Assembly (NCBI GenBank): GCA_016793565.1
Contig: JAEUMA010000629.1
Location: 1-5,133, forward strand
Length of the DNA stretch: 5,133 nt
Direction: 5' to 3'
Source of the DNA: Rhizobiaceae bacterium
GTDB lineage: Bacteria; Pseudomonadota; Alphaproteobacteria; Rhizobiales; Rhizobiaceae
Part shown: positions 1 to 5,133 of the stretch, one piece after another
Position numbering within the stretch: the first letter of the stretch is position 1
Layout of the letters: the number at the start of each line of letters is the position of its first letter
Program-made: the position numbers and the translations under genes
Notes under the pieces: generated by a model
Databases searched by the model: none
Told to the model about the DNA's origin: nothing
What the model saw: only the letters and a program-made list of their open reading frames with translations

Positions 1-519
1 GGTCGACGGGTGCAGGCCGAGGCCTTTCAGTTCTTCGCGGGCGCGCGCGATCGGCTTTTCGTCGGGCACAGGCGGGTACGCGTAGGGCTTTGAGTGGAAC
101 GGCTCGGTTGGGTCTTCGCCAAGAGTGCCGCGCACCTGAAAAAGCTGCTCGGCGGCCGTGTACCAAGGCTCCAGTTCCTCGTAGGAGAACGGCCAGGCGG
201 GCGAGAGGCCACCCATGTGTTCCAACTCGGCAAAGTCTTCCTTGCGGTAGCGCAGGAGCACGGCGCCGTAGAGCTTCGAGTTGCCACCCACGTAGTAGAA
301 ATTGCCGGGGTTGAATCTTTCGCCGCCGGCCTCCCGCCACATCTCCTTCGGCCGGAAATAGCCGCGGCCGAATACGGCCAAGGTATCGCGGGTTTCCGGG
401 ATCTGCGGCATGCGCTCGCCGCGCTCCAGAATGACGATCTTCGCGCCGTTGCCGGCCAGCGCGGATGCGACAGTCGCGCCGCCGATGCCGGAGCCTATGA
501 TGACGATGTCGGGGGTCAT
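1..519 (-). CDS. GMC-family FAD-dependent oxidoreductase, N-terminal part (runs off the window)
   Basis: This is the first 173 codons of a flavoprotein of the glucose-methanol-choline (GMC) oxidoreductase family; the reading frame is open to the window edge. The N-terminus reads MTPDIVIIGSGIGGATVASA, a beta-alpha-beta FAD-binding fold with GSGIGG at residues 9-14 and the ribose-binding acidic residue E32 in VILERGE. Residues 77-92 (VGGNSKLYGAVLLRYR) match the GMC signature region near the flavin. No signal peptide or Tat motif is seen, so the protein is probably cytoplasmic. GMC enzymes oxidise alcohols or sugars at the flavin; the substrate-binding C-terminal half and the catalytic His lie outside the window, so specificity cannot be read. 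The start at 519 is the only ATG/GTG/TTG in frame after the in-frame TAA that ends the ATPase gene, 39 bases upstream, and it sits just before the FAD fold. No convincing Shine-Dalgarno sequence precedes it. Position suggests it is the last visible gene of the sugar-transport operon. Confidence 0.9.
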   Translation of the reverse strand, partial: MTPDIVIIGSGIGGATVASALAGNGAKIVILERGERMPQIPETRDTLAVFGRGYFRPKEMWREAGGERFNPGNFYYVGGNSKLYGAVLLRYRKEDFAELEHMGGLSPAWPFSYEELEPWYTAAEQLFQVRGTLGEDPTEPFHSKPYAYPPVPDEKPIARAREELKGLGLHPST

Positions 520-545
520 GGGGTGTGCAAGAGCGCGACACTCAT
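516..545 (-). other. possible 9-codon leader ORF overlapping the GMC start
   Basis: The spacer between the ATPase and the GMC gene contains ATG followed by eight sense codons and TGA (peptide MSVALLHTP). Its TGA shares bases with the GMC start codon in an ATGA overlap at 516-519. The GMC start itself lacks a good ribosome-binding site, so termination of this mini-ORF could help ribosomes restart. The mini-ORF's own upstream site is marginal: AAGG about 11 bases away. A 30-base ORF can easily arise by chance, so this is recorded only as a possibility. Confidence 0.15.
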
Positions 546-558
546 CTTCGTATCGACC

Positions 559-1674
559 TTACCCGATCCGCGCTTCGGTGGCGGGGTCGAAGAACACCGC
601 TTTGCTCAGATTGAACGCGAGCGGCGCCGTCGTGCCGGCCTGGATGTTGGCGTCGGCGCGCAGCCTCGCGACCACGCCCTTGCCGCCTAGATTGGTGACG
701 GCAAACGTGTCCGATCCCGCCGGTTCGACCACCTCGATATGGCAGTCTGCGCTAGCCAGCGCGCTGGCGTTGCGATCTGCTCCGTCCGGATCGGTCAGCG
801 CCTCTGGCCGGATCCCGAACACCACCTTCTTGCCCTGATAGGCGGCAAGGCTCGCCGGCGCGCCGGCAAGCGGCAGCGAGATCGGCGCGCCGTTGCCGCG
901 GTCGAGGTCGATGGAGAGCCCGTTGCCGTTGGCGCCGATCGTCGCCGGCACCAGGTTCATCGCCGGCGAGCCCATGAAGTCGGCCACGAACATGTTGACC
1001 GGATTGTTGTAGATTTCGGCCGGCGTGCCGAACTGCTGCAGGATGCCATCCTTCAGTACGGCGATCTTGGTCGCCAGCGTCATCGCCTCGATCTGGTCGT
1101 GCGTGACGTAGACGATGGTCGTCTTCATGCGCTGGTGCAGCCGTTTGATCTCGGTACGCATGTCGATGCGCAGCTTGGCGTCGAGGTTGGACAGTGGCTC
1201 GTCGAACAGGAAGACCTGCGGGTTGCGCACCAACGCCCGGCCCATGGCGACGCGCTGGCGCTGGCCACCGGAAAGCTGGCTGGGCTTGCGGTCGAGCAGA
1301 TGGCCGATCTGCAGCAGGCCGGCGACGTTGGCGATCGCTTTGTCGCGTTCGGCCTTGGGCACGCCACGGATCTCCATGCCGAAGGCGATGTTCTGACCCA
1401 CCGTCATGTTCGGGTAGAGGGCGTAGGACTGGAAAACCATGGCGATGTCGCGCTTGGACGGGTGCAGGTCGTTGACACGTCGTCCGGCTATGCGGATTTC
1501 ACCTCCGGTGATCGGCTCCAGGCCGGCGATGGTGTTGAGGAGCGTGGACTTGCCGCAGCCTGACGGACCGACGAGGACGAGGAAGCCTCCTTCCTCGATC
1601 TCCAGGGACACCCCCTTGAGAATCTTGGTGGCGCCGAAGGACTTTTCGAGGTTGTCGATCTCAAGGAAGGACAT
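559..1674 (-). CDS. carbohydrate ABC transporter ATP-binding protein (MalK/UgpC/MsmK type)
   Basis: This 371-residue ATPase should form the homodimeric motor of the importer, on the cytoplasmic face of the permease pair. All nucleotide-binding motifs are intact: Walker A GPSGCGKST (36-44), Q-loop Q82, signature LSGGQRQ (134-140), Walker B VFLFDEP (154-160, with D158 and catalytic E159), D-loop SNLD (162-165) and switch H192 in THDQ. After about residue 235 comes the C-terminal TOBE/regulatory domain of sugar-importer ATPases, with FGIRPE at 286-291. The length is normal for the CUT1 subfamily. The start is supported by AAGGGA six bases upstream and by the conserved N-terminus MSFLEIDNLEKSFG. 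It begins 3 bases after the second permease stop (TGA-TCC-ATG), which suggests co-translation, and it ends with TAA. MalK-type ATPases are often shared among sugar importers, but its place inside this operon makes it the natural partner here. The exact sugar is not shown by the sequence. Confidence 0.96.
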   Translation of the reverse strand: MSFLEIDNLEKSFGATKILKGVSLEIEEGGFLVLVGPSGCGKSTLLNTIAGLEPITGGEIRIAGRRVNDLHPSKRDIAMVFQSYALYPNMTVGQNIAFGMEIRGVPKAERDKAIANVAGLLQIGHLLDRKPSQLSGGQRQRVAMGRALVRNPQVFLFDEPLSNLDAKLRIDMRTEIKRLHQRMKTTIVYVTHDQIEAMTLATKIAVLKDGILQQFGTPAEIYNNPVNMFVADFMGSPAMNLVPATIGANGNGLSIDLDRGNGAPISLPLAGAPASLAAYQGKKVVFGIRPEALTDPDGADRNASALASADCHIEVVEPAGSDTFAVTNLGGKGVVARLRADANIQAGTTAPLAFNLSKAVFFDPATEARIG

Positions 1675-1677
1675 GGA

Positions 1678-2559
1678 TCATCCCTTCACGGCGCCGGCCA
1701 TCAGGCCGCGCACGAAATAGCGTCCGGAGACGATGTAGACGACGAGGGTGGGGAGAGCAGCCAGGATCGCGCCGGCGAAATGCACGTTGTATTCCTTCAC
1801 GCCGGTGGAGGAGTTCACCAGGTTGTTGAGCGCCACCGTGATCGGGATGGAATCGAAGCTCGAAAAGGACGAGCCGAACAGAAAATCGTTCCAGATGTTG
1901 GTGAACTGCCAGATCACCGTCACCACTATGATGGGTCCCGAGGACGGCAGAAGGATGCGGCGGAAGATCTGAAAGAATGACGCGCCGTCGATCTGCGCTG
2001 CGCGCACCAGTTCGGTCGGGAACGCCTCGTAATAATTGCGGAAGAACAGCGTCGTGAAGCCCAGGCCGTAGATGGCGTGGATCAGCACAAGCCCCGTAAT
2101 GGTACCGGCGAGGCCGGTGAGGCCGAGAATGCGCGCCGACGGGATCAGCACGATCTGGAAGGGAATGAAGCAGGCCAGCAGCATCATGCCGAAGACGATG
2201 TTGTCGCCGCGGAAGCGCCATTTGGTCAGCACGTAGCCGTTCAGCGCGCCCAAGATGGTGGAGAGCGCCACCGCCGGCACGACCATCAGCACCGAATTGA
2301 GGAAGTAGGGCCGCAGGCCGGTCGGCGAGACACCAATCTGTGCTGTCGACCAGGCGCTCAGCCAGGGTGCGATGGTCCATTCGCGGGGAAGGGCCATCAT
2401 GTTGCCCTCGCGGATCTCGTTCAGCGGCTTCAGCGAGTTGACCAGCATCACGTAGAGCGGCAGCAGATAGTAGACGGCGAACAGGATGAGCACCGTGTAG
2501 ATGACGGCGCGCGCCAGCGTGCCGCTGCGGGCGGCGTTGTCCTGGGACACGGCGCTCAT
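1678..2559 (-). CDS. carbohydrate ABC transporter permease, MalG-type (second permease)
   Basis: This 293-residue inner-membrane protein is the MalG/UgpE-type half of the translocation pore. Hydrophobic segments lie near residues 18-41, 88-111, 119-141, 148-172, 207-228 and 262-280, giving the usual six helices. The cytoplasmic EAA loop that docks on the ATPase is at 183-209, with the core RAAQIDGAS and the invariant Gly at 192. The C-terminus GRYFVRGLMAGAVKG is typical of this subfamily, and the long periplasmic stretch after helix 1 also fits. The start at 2559 (MSAVSQDNAARSG) is chosen because it lies inside the end of the first permease as an ATGA overlap and is preceded by GGAGGG eight bases away. 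The same frame stays open upstream to 3414, but that stretch is antiphase to the first permease and reads as Arg/His-rich nonsense. Translation is probably coupled to the first permease, ensuring 1:1 pore subunits. Confidence 0.96.
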   Translation of the reverse strand: MSAVSQDNAARSGTLARAVIYTVLILFAVYYLLPLYVMLVNSLKPLNEIREGNMMALPREWTIAPWLSAWSTAQIGVSPTGLRPYFLNSVLMVVPAVALSTILGALNGYVLTKWRFRGDNIVFGMMLLACFIPFQIVLIPSARILGLTGLAGTITGLVLIHAIYGLGFTTLFFRNYYEAFPTELVRAAQIDGASFFQIFRRILLPSSGPIIVVTVIWQFTNIWNDFLFGSSFSSFDSIPITVALNNLVNSSTGVKEYNVHFAGAILAALPTLVVYIVSGRYFVRGLMAGAVKG

Positions 2560-3491
2560 GAGCGGCGCCCTCCGCGCAGTTCCGAGTAGAGGTAGGGCAC
2601 GATGATCGAGAAGATCATCATCATCATCACCATCGCGGAAGCTGCCCCCATGCCCATCTCGTTGCGGCCGAAGGTGAATTTCTGCATGAACAGCGCCGGC
2701 GTCCAGGTGGCGGTACCGGGGCCGCCGTCGGTCATCGCAACCACCAGGTCGTAGGACTTGATCGCGAGGTGTGCCAGCACCACGAAGGCGGAGAGGAACA
2801 CCGGCCGCATCAGAGGGATGATGATGCGGCGGTAGATGGTCATGGTGGAGGCGCCGTCGATCTGGGCCGCCTTGATCACCTCGTTGTCGACGCCGCGCAG
2901 GCCGGCGAGGAACATGGCCATCACGAAACCGGAGGACTGCCAGACGGCCGCGATCACGATCGTATAGATGGCGAACTTTCCGTCCTTGATCCAACGGAAG
3001 GAAAAGCTCTCCCAACCCCAGCTGTGCATGACATGTTCCAGTCCGATGCCGGGATCGAGAAACCACTTCCAGGCGACGCCTGTCACGATGAAGGAGAGCG
3101 CCATCGGATAGAGGTAGATCGGCCGCAGGAAACCCTCGCCTCGGATCTTCTGGTCGAGCAGGATGGCGAGCCCAAGACCCAGCACGCTGCAGACGATGAT
3201 GTAGAGGCTGGCGAATATCGCGAGGTTCTTGAGCGCGGTGATCCAGTTGGGGTGGTTGAACAGGCGGACGTAGTTGCCGAGGCCGACCCAGGTGGAGAAA
3301 TCCGGCAGCAGCTTCGAGCCCGTCAGCGACAGAGCGGCGGTGAAGACGATGAAGCCGTAGACGAACAGCAGGATCAGCGCAAAGCTCGGCGCCAGCACGA
3401 GCTTGGGCAACCACTCCTGCAGCGCTTCCTTGGGTGCGCGGCTGGTGCGCTGGGTCAGTACCGGAACGATTTCGGCCTGCGTCTGGGCCAT
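2556..3491 (-). CDS. carbohydrate ABC transporter permease, MalF/UgpA-type (first permease)
   Basis: This 311-residue inner-membrane protein is the MalF/UgpA-like pore subunit. A polar N-terminal tail of about 28 residues is followed by hydrophobic segments near 31-53, 90-112, 122-145, 173-197, 230-252 and 282-303. The EAA loop is at 204-230 (EVIKAAQIDGAS core, Gly213), just before helix 5, and contacts the ATPase Q-loop region. The TDGGPG motif at 254-259 is characteristic of sugar-importer permeases of this type. The start at 3491 is supported by GGAG six bases upstream. The gene stops with TGA at 2556-2558, within the start codon of the next permease. A run of four Met codons (residues 289-292) in the last helix comes from a GAT-repeat tract. 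It lies 105 bases after the binding-protein gene, across a strong hairpin, so its expression may be lower than that of the binding protein. Confidence 0.96.
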   Translation of the reverse strand: MAQTQAEIVPVLTQRTSRAPKEALQEWLPKLVLAPSFALILLFVYGFIVFTAALSLTGSKLLPDFSTWVGLGNYVRLFNHPNWITALKNLAIFASLYIIVCSVLGLGLAILLDQKIRGEGFLRPIYLYPMALSFIVTGVAWKWFLDPGIGLEHVMHSWGWESFSFRWIKDGKFAIYTIVIAAVWQSSGFVMAMFLAGLRGVDNEVIKAAQIDGASTMTIYRRIIIPLMRPVFLSAFVVLAHLAIKSYDLVVAMTDGGPGTATWTPALFMQKFTFGRNEMGMGAASAMVMMMMIFSIIVPYLYSELRGGRRS

Positions 3492-3527
3492 CTCGGGCTC
3501 CGTGCGGGTGAATGAGAACTAACCCGG

Positions 3528-3556
3528 CCTACGGCCTTGCGATGCAAGGCCGTAGG
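3528..3556 (-). promoter_or_regulatory. perfect 13-bp inverted repeat (mRNA hairpin) between binding-protein and permease genes
   Basis: On the plus strand the arms CCTACGGCCTTGC (3528-3540) and GCAAGGCCGTAGG (3544-3556) are exact reverse complements separated by GAT. The transcript from the minus strand would fold into a very stable GC-rich hairpin about 40 bases after the binding-protein stop and about 36 bases before the first permease start. No U-run follows it (the next bases are CCGGGTTAGTTCTC), so it is not a standard intrinsic terminator. In operons of this kind, such as malE-malF, an intercistronic hairpin commonly protects the upstream message from 3' exonucleases. This lets the periplasmic protein be made in excess over the membrane parts. 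That role is inferred here from position. It could also be one copy of a genomic palindromic repeat. Confidence 0.75.
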
Positions 3557-3567
3557 GATGGGACTGT

Positions 3568-3581
3568 GGAAGCCGTCTTCC
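3568..3581 (-). promoter_or_regulatory. small inverted repeat adjacent to the main hairpin
   Basis: Plus-strand arms GGAAG (3568-3572) and CTTCC (3577-3581) flank a 4-base loop. In the transcript this 5-bp stem lies between the binding-protein stop codon and the 13-bp hairpin, so the gap would hold two tandem hairpins. A 5-bp stem is weak and may be fortuitous. The remaining bases of the gap show no recognisable promoter or open reading frame. Confidence 0.3.
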
Positions 3582-3596
3582 GACCCCCGGCCCAGA

Positions 3597-4850
3597 TCAG
3601 CCCTTGGCGGCTGCGACCGCCTCGGCCAGCGCTGCGGCGGCGGCTGCGGAGTCCAGCTCGCCGTTGAAGTGGCGGGTGATGACGTCATACATGGCGTTTT
3701 TCACCGCCGCCGGATTGGCATGGCCGTGGGCCATCGACCCGAACAGCTTGCCGTTCTTGTCGGCATCGGCCAGGTCGGCGATAGCCTTCTTGCCGCAATC
3801 GTCAAAGGCCTCGTTGGACACGTCGGTGCGGGCCGGCGCCGAACCCTTGACGACGTTGAAGGCCGACTGGAACGCCGGATCCTCGATGGCGGCGGCCATC
3901 TTCATCTGCGCGTCCTTGTTGGCGTCGCCCACCTTGAACATCATGAACTGGTCTGAGTTGAAGGTGACGGCGCCCTGCGTGCCCGGGAAGCGGATGCAGA
4001 CGAAGTCCACGCCGGGCTTCTGGCCGGCCTTCAGGAACTCGCCCTTGGCCCAGTCGCCCATGAACTGCATGCCGGCCTTGCCTTCGATGACCATCGCTGA
4101 GGCCAGGTTCCAGTCGCGGCCGGAGAAGTCGTCGTCGACATAGCTGCGCAGCTTGGCCATCTTGTCGAACACTTCGACCATCTGCGGGCCGCTCAGCGCT
4201 GCCGGATCGAGGTCGATCATAGAGGCCTTGTAGAAGTCGGTACCCTCAGACAGCACGACGGCGTCGAAGATGGTGGCGTCCTGCCAGGCCTGGCCGCCAT
4301 GGCCGATCGGAGTGATCCCATTCGCCTTCATCTTGTCGAGCAGGGCGACCAATTCGTCCCAGGATTCCGGAGCCTTGCCACCGGCGGCATCCAGTGCCTT
4401 CTTGTTGATCCAAACCCAGTTGGTGGAGTGGACGTTCACCGGCGCGGCGATCCACTTGCCGTCGTACTTGGAGAATTTCTGCAGGGCGGCGGGGATCACC
4501 GCATCCCAGCCTTCCTTTGTCGCAACCTCGGTCAGGTCGCCGACCACGCCCTGCTGGGCCCAGTCGGTGATGTCGAAGCCCAGTGCCTGCACGGCCGTCG
4601 GCGGGTTGCCTGCGGTGACGCGGGCGCGTAGCGCGGTCATTGCGGCTTCGCCGCCGCCGCCGGCCACCGGCATGTCCTTCCAGGTCACGCCCTGTGCCTC
4701 AAGGTTCTTCTTGAGCACGTCAAGGGCGGCCGCTTCACCGCCCGACGTCCACCAGTGAAGCACCTCCACCTCCTCGGCGAAGGACGGGGCGGCATAGCTG
4801 ACCGACAGGGCCGTCGAAAGCATGGTTCCGATAAGCAGTTTGCGCAACAT
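3597..4850 (-). CDS. periplasmic carbohydrate-binding protein of ABC transporter (family 1, glucose/mannose GtsA-like)
   Basis: This 417-residue extracellular solute-binding protein captures the substrate in the periplasm and delivers it to the permeases. It begins with a basic n-region (MLRK), a hydrophobic core and a likely signal-peptidase I site after SFA, before EEVEVLHWW; there is no lipobox Cys, so it is soluble. The mature N-terminus carries HWWTSGGE, with tandem Trp at 33-34, followed by a Gly-rich GGGGEAAM stretch. With VNVHSTNWVWINK in the middle, this resembles the glucose/mannose-binding group (GtsA of Pseudomonas). SMAHGH near residues 372-377 may contribute to the ligand site. 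Only two Cys are present (285 and 352), and they could form a disulfide. The C-terminus is an Ala-rich helix. The start at 4850 is preferred over the ATG at 4856 because GGAGG lies 7 bases from the former and only 1 base from the latter. The sugar preference is inferred by resemblance and is not certain. Confidence 0.95.
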   Translation of the reverse strand: MLRKLLIGTMLSTALSVSYAAPSFAEEVEVLHWWTSGGEAAALDVLKKNLEAQGVTWKDMPVAGGGGEAAMTALRARVTAGNPPTAVQALGFDITDWAQQGVVGDLTEVATKEGWDAVIPAALQKFSKYDGKWIAAPVNVHSTNWVWINKKALDAAGGKAPESWDELVALLDKMKANGITPIGHGGQAWQDATIFDAVVLSEGTDFYKASMIDLDPAALSGPQMVEVFDKMAKLRSYVDDDFSGRDWNLASAMVIEGKAGMQFMGDWAKGEFLKAGQKPGVDFVCIRFPGTQGAVTFNSDQFMMFKVGDANKDAQMKMAAAIEDPAFQSAFNVVKGSAPARTDVSNEAFDDCGKKAIADLADADKNGKLFGSMAHGHANPAAVKNAMYDVITRHFNGELDSAAAAAALAEAVAAAKG

Positions 4851-4857
4851 GAACATT

Positions 4858-4864
4858 CCTCCCT
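4858..4864 (-). promoter_or_regulatory. strong Shine-Dalgarno site of the binding-protein gene
   Basis: The minus strand reads AAGGGAGGAATGTTCATG. The AGGGAGG core is close to a perfect anti-16S match and decides the start: the first ATG (4854-4856) is only one base from GGAGG, while the second (4848-4850) has the optimal 7-base spacing. The strong site fits the high output expected for a periplasmic binding protein. Confidence 0.7.
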
Positions 4865-4914
4865 TGTTGCATTCACATACAGCGGGCGCGCATCGTCGCC
4901 TGCCATTTCCAAAC

Positions 4915-5133
4915 TCAGTCGACCCACCACCCGGTGCGCCGGCCGCGATGAAACTGGATGGTTTTCTCTTCCGTATAGTCCTCCACGGCGCGCTTCCCGA
5001 GTTCGCGTCCGATGCCGGACTGCTTGTATCCGCCGAACGGCAATTCCGGGTAGCCTTCCATGAAGGTGTTGACCCAGACTGTTCCGGTCCTGACCCCGCG
5101 TGCGATACCCATGCAGGTATCGATGTCGGAGCT
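4915..5133 (-). CDS. aldehyde dehydrogenase (NAD(P)-dependent), C-terminal part (runs in from outside the window)
   Basis: Only the last 72 codons are present, ending with TGA at 4915-4917; the frame is open to the window edge and begins SSDIDTCMGIARGVRTGTVW. The segment carries the well-known aldehyde dehydrogenase C-terminal pattern: ARGVRTGTVWVNTF, then PELPFGGYKQSGIGRELG, which packs near the active site and the subunit interface, then the oligomerisation tail YTEEKTIQFHRG. The catalytic Cys and Glu are upstream, outside the window. The enzyme would oxidise an aldehyde to the acid with NAD(P)+. The best resemblance is to the broad betaine-aldehyde/ALDH superfamily group, but the substrate cannot be assigned from this part. 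The internal ATG at 5110-5112 is not the start, because the family is about 490 residues long. The stop is 64 bases before the binding-protein start; that spacer shows no terminator hairpin, so co-transcription is plausible. Confidence 0.93.
   Translation of the reverse strand, partial: SSDIDTCMGIARGVRTGTVWVNTFMEGYPELPFGGYKQSGIGRELGKRAVEDYTEEKTIQFHRGRRTGWWVD

Noticed and set aside
94..690. 198-residue plus-strand ORF over the GMC/ATPase junction
   Set aside because: It is antisense to two well-supported coding regions and has no recognisable motif.
739..1563. 274-residue plus-strand ORF antisense to the ATPase gene
   Set aside because: The minus-strand ATPase has all its motifs intact. The antisense frame is a by-product of strong GC bias and shows no recognisable domain.
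1678..3414. 578-residue minus-strand ORF spanning both permease genes
   Set aside because: Only its last 293 codons are a real protein. The upstream part is out of frame with the clear first permease and is rich in Arg, His, Asp and Pro, as expected for an antiphase reading of GC-rich coding DNA.
2769..3515. 248-residue plus-strand ORF antisense to the first permease
   Set aside because: It is very rich in Asp, Glu, His, Gln and Gly, with no fold-like pattern, and mirrors the codons of a convincing membrane protein on the other strand.
3528..3556. Intrinsic transcription terminator after the binding-protein gene
   Set aside because: The stem is strong, but no U-tract follows on the transcript and the permease genes downstream have no visible promoter. 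A processing or stabilising hairpin is more likely.
4851..4914. Promoter for the transporter genes in the spacer after the aldehyde dehydrogenase
   Set aside because: Apart from the Shine-Dalgarno site, no -35/-10 pair with acceptable sequence and spacing could be recognised. Alphaproteobacterial promoters are hard to call by eye, so one is neither claimed nor excluded.
1..5133. CRISPR array, tRNA/rRNA, insertion sequence, prophage or defence system
   Set aside because: No direct-repeat array, cloverleaf-like segment, transposase motif or terminal inverted repeats were seen. Nearly all of the window is accounted for by six transport and metabolism genes.

Overview
The window is a compact, high-GC, single-strand gene cluster with every supported gene on the minus strand. 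Read in the direction of transcription (high to low coordinates) the order is: end of an aldehyde dehydrogenase gene, periplasmic solute-binding protein, two ABC-transporter inner-membrane permeases, the transporter ATPase, and the beginning of a GMC-family FAD oxidoreductase. Base composition, the style of the proteins and the gene combination suggest an alphaproteobacterium, probably of the Rhizobiales (Mesorhizobium/Sinorhizobium-like). This is inferred from protein style only, since no taxonomic marker gene is present.

Layout: 4915-5133 is the C-terminal 72 codons of an NAD(P)-dependent aldehyde dehydrogenase, cut by the window edge. 4851-4914 is a short spacer holding the Shine-Dalgarno site of the next gene. 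3597-4850 is a glucose/mannose-type extracellular solute-binding protein with a signal peptide. 3492-3596 is the longest gap in the window (105 bp) and contains a perfect 13-bp hairpin plus a smaller one. 2556-3491 and 1678-2559 are the two permeases, overlapping by ATGA. 559-1674 is a MalK/UgpC-type ATPase that starts 3 bases after the second permease stops. 520-558 is a 39-base spacer containing most of a 9-codon mini-ORF, whose stop overlaps the next start. 1-519 is the N-terminal 173 codons of a GMC oxidoreductase, cut by the window edge.

Together the four middle genes form a complete CUT1-type carbohydrate importer: one binding protein, two permeases and one ATPase, which acts as a homodimer. 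The flanking GMC flavoprotein and aldehyde dehydrogenase would make a two-step oxidation (alcohol to aldehyde to acid) of the imported compound or a product of it, analogous in chemistry to BetA/BetB. The substrate cannot be fixed from sequence. The binding protein looks like the glucose-type (GtsA-like) group, but the two oxidoreductases suggest a polyol, glycoside or other alcohol-bearing compound as an alternative. No regulator, promoter, RNA gene, mobile element or CRISPR array is visible. The window looks like an ordinary metabolic operon, and the most notable non-coding feature is the hairpin between the binding-protein and permease genes.
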